From positions 62,001 through 126,000 of the forward strand of contig NZ_JAMQGP010000010.1 in the NCBI RefSeq assembly GCF_023703465.1: a stretch of 64,000 nucleotides of DNA, in the 5' to 3' direction. Below the pieces are notes generated by a model. The model had not been told where the DNA came from and searched no databases. It was given only the letters and a program-made list of their open reading frames with translations. This document shows positions 18,291 to 27,196 of this stretch, piece by piece. This DNA is from Echinimonas agarilytica. GTDB lineage: Bacteria > Pseudomonadota > Gammaproteobacteria > Enterobacterales > Neiellaceae. How positions within the stretch are numbered: position 1 is the first letter of the stretch; each line of letters starts with the position of its first letter. The position numbers and the translations under genes were made by a program.

Positions 18291-19331
18291 TTATTCAAAG
18301 TAATAAAAACGGACTCTTATCGGCAGGCCTTCGACAAAATTTGAGATATCAGTTTCAAGTGACAAAGTGACTTGAACGGCTACTTTTCCATCTTCAAAAG
18401 GACCAGCCAACGAGCGAGGGATCCGATTGGCCATTTGAGTAGGTTCACTCACCACACCAACCACCGATGTACCATCAGGTAAAGTGACCGTGGCGCGGTT
18501 GCCTATTTTTCCATATTCAAGACGATTGGGGGGTAAAAATACCATCACCACTGGCTGGACTCTATTTGATAGTTTTGCCAAAGAAGCCCCCTCAAGCAGG
18601 TATTCGCCTTCATTGACATACAAATCATTAATGACGCCAGCGTTAGGAGCCCTTACATTGAGTTCGGACTGGGTCACTAACAAACGATTAATATCGCGTT
18701 CCAAATCGACTATCGATTTTGATATCGGCCCATTCTGATGGTTTTCAATAGCCCATTGGTAGTCCAACAATGCTTTGTTGTAGTCACGTTTTACTTCCAC
18801 TTCTAGCCGCTCCAGCATGAGCCGGTCAGCTAATGTGAGCAAATCATCTCGATTGCCTTCGGCATATTCCTTTTGAATCTGATTATTGCTAGCCAACGCT
18901 GAAATGAAATCTGAAATTTGCTGCTGATGGAGCAGTTTAATCTTTGCCAAAGATGCTTTATTTTGATACTTCAAATCATCAATTCGTTGACGCAACAGCT
19001 TAAGATCTTGTTCAACCCTTGGCGCACGAAAATGCATGATAATGTCGTTTTTCTCAACGTAGTCTCCGGGCTTCACAAATAACTCTTCAACATAGCCACG
19101 TTGAAATGCATTCAACTCCACCGGCTCCGTCGTCAATATGCCATCGGCAGCAATTAATAGCTTTTCGCTAAAAATGTACCAGAGCAGCAGCACAATTGGA
19201 CTCATCACAATAGCTAGCAACATGTACCACCTTGCTTTAAAGGCAATACGCTTAGCTGGCGCATATGTCACGTTAAAACCATCTTGTTCAGTAGGTTGTT
19301 GCTGTTTGCTATTTCGGAATGTAATTTTCAC
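18291..19331 (-). CDS. HlyD-family membrane-fusion protein of the GT2 operon
   Basis: 346 residues. The start is GTG; its G overlaps the last base of the upstream glycosyltransferase stop (TAGTG), a typical stop-restart junction. One membrane helix (about 36-54) is followed by a lipoyl/biotinyl half-motif (GYVEELFVKPGDYVEKNDII), a coiled coil of about 110 residues, the second half (NVRAPNAGVINDLYVNEGEYLLEG) and a beta-barrel domain (RATVTLPDGTSVVGVVSEP). Such proteins bridge an inner-membrane exporter or synthase to the outer membrane. Beside a processive GT2 it resembles Alg44-like partners of alginate synthase, but no PilZ domain is visible. Third and last gene of the operon. Confidence 0.88.
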   Translation of the reverse strand: MKITFRNSKQQQPTEQDGFNVTYAPAKRIAFKARWYMLLAIVMSPIVLLLWYIFSEKLLIAADGILTTEPVELNAFQRGYVEELFVKPGDYVEKNDIIMHFRAPRVEQDLKLLRQRIDDLKYQNKASLAKIKLLHQQQISDFISALASNNQIQKEYAEGNRDDLLTLADRLMLERLEVEVKRDYNKALLDYQWAIENHQNGPISKSIVDLERDINRLLVTQSELNVRAPNAGVINDLYVNEGEYLLEGASLAKLSNRVQPVVMVFLPPNRLEYGKIGNRATVTLPDGTSVVGVVSEPTQMANRIPRSLAGPFEDGKVAVQVTLSLETDISNFVEGLPIRVRFYYFE

Positions 19332-20656
19332 TAGAACCGCTTCCCTCGTTTAAGTACCCACCAAGGAGCCATATTACTCTCCTCATGGCCACGACGAACC
19401 CATTCATGAACCAACGCAAAGGCTGCAAAAAAACGAACCGTAAGGGTATAGAACGGAAAAAACAGGAGCATCCAAGGCAGCATTTTGAGGTCTTCCCTGG
19501 GGCGTTCAGAAATCGCAAACCAAAACACCCAGAAATGAAAATTACTCAATAATAAATACAGCAAATATTGCACAGCCAATACACCAACAAAAAACTCTAT
19601 AGGTAACCATATGGCCATCCAAACCGTATAAATCAGCACTAAAATTGGCATCACAACATTCAAAACAACGCCATAAAATAGGGTGTATAAAAATGTTTTC
19701 CACCCCAGTAGTTTAGGGCTGAAGGCATGTTTGTGCTTTCTGAGGTATAAAAACAAAAGGTCCCCATCCCATCGAAGTCGCTGATTAAATAGCTCTTTAA
19801 TGGTGACAGGGGCATCTGTATGCCCAATGGCCAACGATGCAAATGGAATACGCAATTTAGGATGACGAGACATGTATTGTTTGATGCGCACAGTCAGATC
19901 AAGATCTTCAGCGGTGTGAGTATCCCAGCCACCGATATGCATTAGGAAATCTCGCCGAAATGCACCAAAAGCGCCCGATACATTGTTAATTAAATTCCAT
20001 TCAGCAAGCCCCGTTTTCCCTCCTTGCATCGACAGCATATATTCAATTGTTTGCATGCGAGTCCAGAAACTATCTGTGATGTTCCGAACACGAAGTGAGC
20101 CGCCTACGGCGGGTACATTGGGATCTTCAAATTCTTTTAGAACTTGATACACCATATTGTTGTCAAACGAAGTGTCTCCATCGACATTGATGACAATTTC
20201 CCCTGTGGCACGGTACAGTCCAGCATTCAGCGTGGAAACGCGTCCACCCCGTTGCCATTTAGGCACAATATCAATCGTACGATTGTTGTAGCGCTGCTGC
20301 ATTGGCAAGCACTTGAGCGCTGCTTTGTAGGTATCTTGGTTTTGGACGGCACCGTCAATCACAGGAATAATTTGAATGGGGCCAGAATAGATCTGTTCGC
20401 ACAGCGTCTCAACGGTCTGGATGATGGCATCTCCTTCGCCATAACAGGTGATGATAATTGAGACGCGTGGATGAAAATACAGCGGGGTATTTTTCTGTTG
20501 ACGTATAGCCCACCGAACAATACCTACATTAATCAAGATAGACAGAGGAAGCTCGAATAACAACACCATAGGGATCATGATAAATAGCAATGCATGATCT
20601 TGTTTCAGCATTTCAAGAGTTGAAACACTAACGTAATAGACTGTCGTTAAATCCAT
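19331..20656 (-). CDS. Processive family-2 glycosyltransferase, membrane polysaccharide synthase
   Basis: 441 residues from the ATG at 20656; the A of the ATG is also the last base of the preceding stop (TAATG). It has one N-terminal helix (LLFIMIPMVLLFELPLSILINV), a cytosolic GT-A domain and about four C-terminal helices. The synthase signature is complete: VIDG (Asp101), DGD (159-161), TAED (Asp251) and QRLRW (292-296), as in BcsA, hyaluronan and alginate synthases. It should polymerise a UDP- or GDP-sugar while pushing the chain through the membrane. No PilZ domain is fused. Its position between a GGDEF-derived protein and a HlyD protein suggests regulated exopolysaccharide secretion; the sugar is unknown. 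Confidence 0.92.
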   Translation of the reverse strand: MDLTTVYYVSVSTLEMLKQDHALLFIMIPMVLLFELPLSILINVGIVRWAIRQQKNTPLYFHPRVSIIITCYGEGDAIIQTVETLCEQIYSGPIQIIPVIDGAVQNQDTYKAALKCLPMQQRYNNRTIDIVPKWQRGGRVSTLNAGLYRATGEIVINVDGDTSFDNNMVYQVLKEFEDPNVPAVGGSLRVRNITDSFWTRMQTIEYMLSMQGGKTGLAEWNLINNVSGAFGAFRRDFLMHIGGWDTHTAEDLDLTVRIKQYMSRHPKLRIPFASLAIGHTDAPVTIKELFNQRLRWDGDLLFLYLRKHKHAFSPKLLGWKTFLYTLFYGVVLNVVMPILVLIYTVWMAIWLPIEFFVGVLAVQYLLYLLLSNFHFWVFWFAISERPREDLKMLPWMLLFFPFYTLTVRFFAAFALVHEWVRRGHEESNMAPWWVLKRGKRF

Positions 20657-22122
20657 TATGGAAGCGCTCCGCTGCAAACACTTGCAAGCCACTGCTCAGC
20701 GTTGTCATCAATGGCTTGAATGGGCAAAAAATAAGTACCGATTGACACTTCCAGCGTGCTGTCTGATTGCGCTTCTCCAATCTTAATGACCTTATCTTGA
20801 ATCACCTCCATTCCTGCCTGTCCCGTATGCGGCAACATAATCATCAAGATATGTTCGTTATATTGGCAGCAGATATCTGTTGTTCTTAGCAGGTTACGTA
20901 ACCGGTCACTAAAGGCTTCCAGCTGATTCAGTAACGACAACTCTGACTCCAATTGAATCAGAGACGTCAAATTGGAAAAATTGAGGATCAGTAACGAATG
21001 TTCGGAACGAATTTCGGTATGAATATTCTGTTCGCTATAACGCTCAGCGAGACGATTAAGCCAGCTCAATGTCCAGCTAAACTGCTCTTTGGGTAAGGCT
21101 ACGCCCACAGCAGATGGAATCAAATAATTAGCTTTTCCAGTCCGCGCTTTAATGCGGCCACTTTCTCCCAATTTGAGCGCATATATACTTCTTTGTTTCA
21201 GGCGCTCTATCGGATTGGACGTTCCGCACGAATAACACTGTGCAACCACTTGGCCATCAATAAAGAAATGATCGCATTCATTGCATCGATGGTTTTCCAG
21301 CGGGCGATCATAATCTGTACCGATGTGCTTAAGGTTTGTTAAACAGTTGGGGCACGCCAAGGCGCCTTGACGAATAAATTGCGCCTGATCTGCAATATGG
21401 CCACAAGTAAAGCAATGAATTGCACTCTCAGAACGAATATCTATTGACTGACAATTTGGACAGGTATCTACATAGTTTAATAAACCGGAATCACAGTTTT
21501 GACACAGCCGGAGTCGGTCTAAAAGTTGCTCATTTTGCAACACAGAATTTCTGACCAATAAAGATGTCCACAAATGTTGGTCATCGGAATTGTCCCATAG
21601 AGATAACAGCGGATAGTGGTAGACCGAACTTGCCTGCAGCTCTCGAATGGGCATTAACGCCCGCTCATCAGATAGAAACAAATAGCTAATTAAGCGATCT
21701 TCAAGACTGGGTTGTTCAGGGGTTCTAAGTTCTTTTCGACGCTCTCTAAAACGCGCCACATGAGTAATAAAGGTCTGGAATGAATCATCTTCCACTACCC
21801 CATCATATAAGGCATAAAATTGTTCTGACGATGCGCAATTTTGAAGATAAACAAGGCTCAATTGTGTGTGGCGATTGAGTCGAATCTCATTCAGATATTT
21901 CTCGACGTCTTGCGCTAACAAACCAATTAAGACAACACCATCAATCTGCTCCTGCACACCATCAAGAGATTGTCCAAGCGCGCATTGAGATACTCGAAAT
22001 ACCGATAAACAATGTGGAGCATCCTCCAATGAAGAGGCAATACATAAGATACGAGCTTCATTCGCGTCGGCCATGCAAGCAAACATCCTGTATTTGAACA
22101 ATAAAGATGATTGACTGAGCAT
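20656..22122 (-). CDS. Zinc-finger (TackOD1-like) protein with a degenerate GGDEF domain
   Basis: 488 residues. The N-terminal part (about 20-125) looks like a receiver-like alpha/beta domain without a clear phospho-acceptor. Residues about 200-300 hold six CxxC pairs (207/210, 221/224, 237/240, 257/260, 280/283, 296/299), fitting the TackOD1 zinc-ribbon module known from prokaryotic signalling proteins. The C-terminal part (about 310-488) has the outline of a GGDEF domain (LLRTTDICCQYNEHILMIML, LPHTGQAGMEV, SIGTY), but the GGDEF signature is replaced by YNEHI, so it should not make c-di-GMP. First gene of a three-gene overlapping operon, which suggests it controls the polysaccharide synthase. 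An alternative start is Met17 (22074), with CAGGA 11 bases upstream. Confidence 0.8.
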   Translation of the reverse strand: MLSQSSLLFKYRMFACMADANEARILCIASSLEDAPHCLSVFRVSQCALGQSLDGVQEQIDGVVLIGLLAQDVEKYLNEIRLNRHTQLSLVYLQNCASSEQFYALYDGVVEDDSFQTFITHVARFRERRKELRTPEQPSLEDRLISYLFLSDERALMPIRELQASSVYHYPLLSLWDNSDDQHLWTSLLVRNSVLQNEQLLDRLRLCQNCDSGLLNYVDTCPNCQSIDIRSESAIHCFTCGHIADQAQFIRQGALACPNCLTNLKHIGTDYDRPLENHRCNECDHFFIDGQVVAQCYSCGTSNPIERLKQRSIYALKLGESGRIKARTGKANYLIPSAVGVALPKEQFSWTLSWLNRLAERYSEQNIHTEIRSEHSLLILNFSNLTSLIQLESELSLLNQLEAFSDRLRNLLRTTDICCQYNEHILMIMLPHTGQAGMEVIQDKVIKIGEAQSDSTLEVSIGTYFLPIQAIDDNAEQWLASVCSGALP

Positions 22123-22210
22123 AGAAAGACATTACGAATACCCCAATTTCATCAGACTATTAGATAGCAGTTATGTGTGCAAACACACACTATTCTCAAC
22201 ACCACATATA

Positions 22211-22245
22211 AAAAAGGCGCTTCCTTTGAGGGGAGCGCCTTCATT
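22211..22245 (-). terminator. Rho-independent terminator after brnQ
   Basis: Stem AAGGCGCT(CC) / (GG)AGCGCCTT; read on the minus strand it ends in TTTTTTATA. It lies about 17 bases beyond the brnQ stop. Confidence 0.82.
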
Positions 22246-22261
22246 TTCAATTGACTAATGT

Positions 22262-23605
22262 TCAGGCATCTTTCGATTGATGAGAAGGCCATACCAACGC
22301 CACAACAACGGCCGCGAACACTGGAATCAACCAAGCAAGGCCATAGCTAAACAAAGGGAGATGGCTGGCAGTTTCCACCAAACTTGTGGTGCCTGGAATT
22401 TCTGCGGCTTTCATTGCGTCGAGCATGCTCAGCGCAAATGCAATGCCGACGATCCAGCGAAATGCTTGCTCTGGATGATTCAATTTTGAACGAACTAAGT
22501 TCAACACCACTAAAGCCACAGCAACAGGGTACAAAGCAATCAGCACTGGAATCGACACAGCAATGAGGTAGCTCAGTCCTACATTCGCCACCAACGCACT
22601 AATTAGCGCAAAAACAATCACTAAGTAGCGATATTGTATGTTCAGTAAATTGGAGAAATAGTCGCTACAAGCACCGGTTAACCCAACTGCCGTCGTTAAA
22701 CAGGCTAGGGTCACAACTCCCGATAAAATCCATTGTCCGGGCTGACCAAACATTCCTTGCACATAAAGCGCTAAGATTTCACCCCCATTATCCGCTCCAG
22801 CCGCAACGGTGCCGCTGGTCGCCCCGAGATAAAACAATGACGTGTAAACCAATGCCAAGCCAATAGCAGCGATAATGCCAGCTTGAATCAAATACCGCGC
22901 CTGAAAGCCTTGATCAGTCACACCTTTCTTACGCAACACATCAACAATCAACACACCAAACATTAAGGCACCAAAGGTATCCATGGTGTTATAGCCTTCA
23001 ATAAATCCTTTGCTGAATGGTGATTCTCGGTACGCTAATTGCGCAGCCGTTAAAGCTGCTTCAGGATTGTTCGTGACTCCGATGTCAGCCAACGGATTAA
23101 ACACCACAGAGATCCCCAAAATGCCAAGCAACACAATCAGTACCGGTGTTAGTATTTTGCCAATATAGTCAATTAATGCGCCGCGATGTAGCGCTAACGA
23201 TGCCGCAACTGCAAAAAAGCCAATGGTATATGCCCATAAAGGCAGCGTTGTTTCACCCAACAAATGCTTTAAACCTGTTTCATAGGCCACTAATGATGTT
23301 CTTGGTAATGCGAACGCAGGGCCAATGACAATAAAGATCGCGACGGTAATGGTCACGGCTATCGTTTTGGGCAAATCTTGCGTGACCGACTCCATATTTC
23401 CGCCGGCCACTGCAACGGCAATCAGCGTCGCAAGCGGCAATCCCACGGCAGTGACTAAAAAACCCAACATAGCCAATGTCACTTCGGTACCCGCCATTTG
23501 CCCTGCAATAGGCGGAAAAATAATATTTCCCGCGCCTAAAAAGAACGCAAATGTCATAAAGCCCAGCGCAAAAATATTCTTGGTGTCAAGTCTCATATCA
23601 GACAT
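22262..23605 (-). CDS. brnQ: Branched-chain amino acid transport protein BrnQ (copy 1)
   Basis: 447 residues with about 12 membrane helices. BrnQ (LIVCS family) imports leucine, isoleucine and valine with sodium. The family motif at the start is clear (FALGFMTFAFFLGAGNIIFPP), as are the GPAFALPRTSLVAYE loop and the GACSDYFSNLL helix. It lies 23 bases after a second brnQ gene on the same strand, so the two are probably cotranscribed. The two proteins are clearly related but far from identical, so they probably differ in substrate preference or affinity. Confidence 0.95.
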   Translation of the reverse strand: MSDMRLDTKNIFALGFMTFAFFLGAGNIIFPPIAGQMAGTEVTLAMLGFLVTAVGLPLATLIAVAVAGGNMESVTQDLPKTIAVTITVAIFIVIGPAFALPRTSLVAYETGLKHLLGETTLPLWAYTIGFFAVAASLALHRGALIDYIGKILTPVLIVLLGILGISVVFNPLADIGVTNNPEAALTAAQLAYRESPFSKGFIEGYNTMDTFGALMFGVLIVDVLRKKGVTDQGFQARYLIQAGIIAAIGLALVYTSLFYLGATSGTVAAGADNGGEILALYVQGMFGQPGQWILSGVVTLACLTTAVGLTGACSDYFSNLLNIQYRYLVIVFALISALVANVGLSYLIAVSIPVLIALYPVAVALVVLNLVRSKLNHPEQAFRWIVGIAFALSMLDAMKAAEIPGTTSLVETASHLPLFSYGLAWLIPVFAAVVVALVWPSHQSKDA

Positions 23606-23628
23606 GCATTAATTCTCAAATCATCAGT

Positions 23629-24957
23629 TTAAATTGAAGGTGTTTGTTGTTCTGTGTTGGAGCGCGATACCAACGCACTCACAATCAATGCCAGTACAGA
23701 CGGAATGAGCCAGCCCATGCCTTGATCAAACAACGGAATGGATGACAACAACCCATGACCCGGAATAGAGGCAAGAACCCCGGCCACGCTTAGTGCATCG
23801 AATAAACCAAATATAGCGGCCACCGCCACCACTAAACGAAACGATAACGTCGGAGATGGCAGTTTATCGGCAAGCACATTCAAAATCACAACACTGATTG
23901 CGATAGGGTAAATCGCCACCAACACTGGAATATAAAGTTGGATTAAGTCATCCAAACCAATATTTGCCATTGCCCAGCACACCACCACAATAACGGCCAG
24001 TGCGGGCTGATAAGCGACCTTTTCGAATCGTTCTTCAAGGTATTCAGCAAACGCACATGTACCCCCGACGCCTGTGGTTAAGCAGGCAAGAGTAATCACC
24101 AAAGCTAAAATCCACTGACCCGGTGCGCCCATGGATGCAGCCATGTAGCGGGCAAAAATTTCGCCGCCATTGGCTGCGCCTTCAGCCACCGAGCCACTAA
24201 TTGCACCCATATAAAACAAAATAAAGTAAACCAACGCCAACCCAACTGCGGCGATAATCCCGCCGATGAAAAGCGCTTTAAATTGTTCGTCTCGATCAGA
24301 AACGCCTTTAGATTTAAGGGCATTAATAAGCAATACACCGAATAGCATTGCCGCCAGTAAATCCATCGTCATATAGCCTTCAAGGAAGCCATTAATAACA
24401 GGAGACTCGGCAAACTTGCCTTCTCCTTGTACAATTTCGCCAAGAGGCGACAACAATACATCGACACCTAATACCAACACCAAAAGCAGCATTAAGGGAG
24501 CGATAAACTTACCTACCGTATCTAATAATCGGCCGGGATTTCGTGCAATGGCAAATACGGCTGCAAAATAAACCGCACTAAACACCGCCAACAAAACAGC
24601 TGAATTAGGGTTTTCAGAGAAGGGTTTCACCGCCAACTCAAACGAAACAAGAGCGGTACGTGGAATACCAAAGCCTGGTACCATGATCAGGTAGATGGCT
24701 AGAGCTAGCAACATACTCACACCACTCGGCAAATAACGCCCTAATGCAGAAAGCCCTCCCCGAGCATAAGCCAGCGCAATGATCCCCAACAAAGGAAGAC
24801 CCACAGCCGTGATCAAAAATCCGAACGTTGCTGGAAAGACTTGCTCACCCGCCTGATATCCGGCCATGGGTGGGAAAATCCAGTTCCCCGCGCCCAGAAA
24901 AAAGGCCAAAATCATAAAGCCGAGGCCAATTGTGTCTGAGGTTTTAAGTGCTTTCAA
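23629..24957 (-). CDS. brnQ: Branched-chain amino acid transport protein BrnQ (copy 2), TTG start
   Basis: 442 residues, about 12 membrane helices, with the same LIVCS signature (GLGFMILAFFLGAGNWIFPP, VPGFGIPRTALVSFE). The start codon appears to be TTG: GGAA lies 7 bases upstream and no ATG is available before the first helix, since Met16 would already cut into it. First gene of the tandem brnQ pair. A palindrome GCTCTATAGAGC lies about 75 bases upstream, in the promoter region. Confidence 0.92.
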   Translation of the reverse strand: MKALKTSDTIGLGFMILAFFLGAGNWIFPPMAGYQAGEQVFPATFGFLITAVGLPLLGIIALAYARGGLSALGRYLPSGVSMLLALAIYLIMVPGFGIPRTALVSFELAVKPFSENPNSAVLLAVFSAVYFAAVFAIARNPGRLLDTVGKFIAPLMLLLVLVLGVDVLLSPLGEIVQGEGKFAESPVINGFLEGYMTMDLLAAMLFGVLLINALKSKGVSDRDEQFKALFIGGIIAAVGLALVYFILFYMGAISGSVAEGAANGGEIFARYMAASMGAPGQWILALVITLACLTTGVGGTCAFAEYLEERFEKVAYQPALAVIVVVCWAMANIGLDDLIQLYIPVLVAIYPIAISVVILNVLADKLPSPTLSFRLVVAVAAIFGLFDALSVAGVLASIPGHGLLSSIPLFDQGMGWLIPSVLALIVSALVSRSNTEQQTPSI

Positions 24958-25088
24958 AAGTGTTCCTTTTGCTATACGCGATGGGGTTAAACCGAGGATC
25001 TAAGTCCGCTCATTGTCGCTTAAACATTGCTCTATAGAGCCTATGAAATAACCAGCAACATTACCATGTTAAAACTCACCGGAAAACC

Positions 25089-25790
25089 TTAAAAAGCAAG
25101 ATAAAATGCCTTCGTCAGGCTTTTGAATTCAGCGGTATACTGATTATTTTCATCCATGATACATAGCTGCTCATACATTAACGAAGCCTCAACATGAACT
25201 AACTCTATTGCAACTCTACGCACCATTTTGTCGGCGCGCGTTTGAATATGTAGCACGCGGTGCAAAGACCATTGGTTCAATTGTGCCCAAGATTCAACAT
25301 CGCTCAGTCGCTCCATTGGCAGCACTAATGCTATGCGAGTATGGTCATGTGCCAATGCGCCTGCTTGGTCGAGCAAGCGGTCGATGGGAAGCTGTTCGTC
25401 CAACCGAGCTTGCTGACGCTTGACACAGTTCAGCGTTTGCCCTGCCAAAAAATAAGGAGGGTTACTGACTATCAAGTCATACTTTTTGACCGGGTGCCAC
25501 TGTGTCACATCACCATGAATCGACCTCAACCGGTTATTCCACGGTGTGTTTAAAAAGTTATCTTGCGCTTGTTCGGCGGCATCTTGGTCTATTTCAACAG
25601 CATCAATTTCGGCCTGTAAAGCTCGCTGTGCGACCATCATTGACAAAATTCCGCTGCCCGCGCCCATATCTAAAACAGTCCGCACCGCGTGAACATTCAG
25701 CCAGCTTCCCAAAATTAAACTGTCGGTGCCAACCTTCATCCCGCAGCGGTCATGCGCCACAAAAAATTCTTTACAACGAAAACCTGTCAT
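25089..25790 (-). CDS. yfiC: tRNA1(Val) adenine-37 N6-methyltransferase
   Basis: 233 residues. It methylates N6 of A37 in tRNA-Val1 with S-adenosylmethionine. The SAM site is LDMGAGSGILSMMVAQR (motif I) and the catalytic amino-methyltransferase motif is NPPY (SNPPYFLAG). The N-terminus MTGFRCKEFFVAHDRCGMKVGTDSLILG matches the family start. It is divergent from srmB by 57 bases, the same arrangement as in E. coli, which supports the assignment. Confidence 0.94.
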   Translation of the reverse strand: MTGFRCKEFFVAHDRCGMKVGTDSLILGSWLNVHAVRTVLDMGAGSGILSMMVAQRALQAEIDAVEIDQDAAEQAQDNFLNTPWNNRLRSIHGDVTQWHPVKKYDLIVSNPPYFLAGQTLNCVKRQQARLDEQLPIDRLLDQAGALAHDHTRIALVLPMERLSDVESWAQLNQWSLHRVLHIQTRADKMVRRVAIELVHVEASLMYEQLCIMDENNQYTAEFKSLTKAFYLAF

Positions 25791-25847
25791 CGTCTGTGCG
25801 GCTCGGTGGTATACTTACCGGCCATATCCCTTTTGTTATTTGTTGCT

Positions 25848-27182
25848 ATGCATTTCGCCGAATTAGAACTCGACAAACGACTCCTCTCCTCACTCGATGA
25901 GATGGAGTACACACGCCCAACTACAATCCAACAGCAGGTTGTGCCTGCCATGATGGAAGGGTTGGATGTATTGGCCTGCGCACCCACAGGTACAGGTAAA
26001 ACCGCAGCCTATTTGCTACCTGCATTGCAGCACTTACTGGACTTTCCTCGTGCCAAATCAGGCCCGCCTCGTGTTTTAATCATTGTGCCCACTCGCGAGC
26101 TTGCAACTCAAGTACTGGAATCTGCCCGTACCTTGTGTAAAAACAATCACCTGGATTGTCATGCATTAACCGGCGGTGTGGCCCACACAGAATACTCGCA
26201 AATGCTGCGCCAGAACATCGATTTACTGGTCGCAACCCCAGGACGTTTGATTGAATACTTGAATCAAGAACTGATTAATCCACGAGAAGTGGAGCTTCTG
26301 GTCATTGATGAAGCGGATCGAACGTTGGAAATGGGTTTTGGTCAAGACGTTGAAATTATCGCGGCAGAAACTCGTTGGCGTAAGCATACCGCCCTATTCT
26401 CGGCGACATTAGAAGGCAACTTAGTTGAAGACTTCTCAACGCGTCTTCTAAATGATCCTGTATCTTTACGTGCCGACTACGTGCCGCGCCGCGAAAAGAA
26501 CCGCCTGCATCAATGGGTACATCTTGCAGATGATTTAAACCACAAGCGCCAGCTCTTACTTCACTATTTGAAGGATGAGTCTGTCACCAAAGCCATCGTG
26601 TTTGCAAAAACGCGCGAACGCTTGGTTGAGCTAGGCGACTGGTTGCGCTCGCAAGGCCTGCTGCCCATTGAATTGCGCGGTAGCATGGACCAAGACAAAC
26701 GCGATAATGCATTGCAGAAATTCGCAACCCAAGAAAAAGCCATTTTGTTGGCCTCCGATGTAGCAGCGCGCGGTATTGATATCAGTGACATTAGCCATGT
26801 GATCAATTACGACATGCCCCGTACCGCCGATGTTTACGTTCATCGTATTGGTCGAACCGCCCGAGCTGGTCGCAAGGGTACCGCTATTTCATTGGTCGAA
26901 GCGCATGACATGCCACAGTTAGATCGTGTAGAGCGCTACACCGATGAAACTATCGATCGTCGTTTTGTGAAAACCCTTCGCCCGAAACACAAAGCCGCGC
27001 GTATTACTCCAAAGGTGTCAAAGAAAGACAAATTGAAGAAGAAAAAGGCCGCAGAAAAAGACGAAGACGTGAAATTGCCGAAACAGCGATTGCGCGACAA
27101 AAAGAATAAAGGCGCGCCGCGTTGGCTGAAGGCTAAACGCGCCGAGTCGGGTAACAATAACGACACCCCCACTGAAAAATAA
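25848..27182 (+). CDS. srmB: ATP-dependent RNA helicase SrmB
   Basis: 444 residues. A DEAD-box helicase that helps early assembly of the large ribosomal subunit. The start at 25848 (MHFAELELDKRLL) aligns with E. coli SrmB; the longer frame from 25752 overlaps the yfiC start region and is rejected. Motifs: Q motif (FAELEL, TRPTTIQQQ), Walker A (APTGTGKT), PTREL, DEAD (IDEADRTLEMGF), SAT, and ARGID, HRIGRTARAGR in the second domain. The phrase YLLPALQHLLDFPRAKSGPP is diagnostic of SrmB. The C-terminal 80 residues are Lys/Arg-rich, for RNA binding. Confidence 0.97.
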   Translation: MHFAELELDKRLLSSLDEMEYTRPTTIQQQVVPAMMEGLDVLACAPTGTGKTAAYLLPALQHLLDFPRAKSGPPRVLIIVPTRELATQVLESARTLCKNNHLDCHALTGGVAHTEYSQMLRQNIDLLVATPGRLIEYLNQELINPREVELLVIDEADRTLEMGFGQDVEIIAAETRWRKHTALFSATLEGNLVEDFSTRLLNDPVSLRADYVPRREKNRLHQWVHLADDLNHKRQLLLHYLKDESVTKAIVFAKTRERLVELGDWLRSQGLLPIELRGSMDQDKRDNALQKFATQEKAILLASDVAARGIDISDISHVINYDMPRTADVYVHRIGRTARAGRKGTAISLVEAHDMPQLDRVERYTDETIDRRFVKTLRPKHKAARITPKVSKKDKLKKKKAAEKDEDVKLPKQRLRDKKNKGAPRWLKAKRAESGNNNDTPTEK

Positions 27183-27196
27183 ACAAGAGCATCGAC

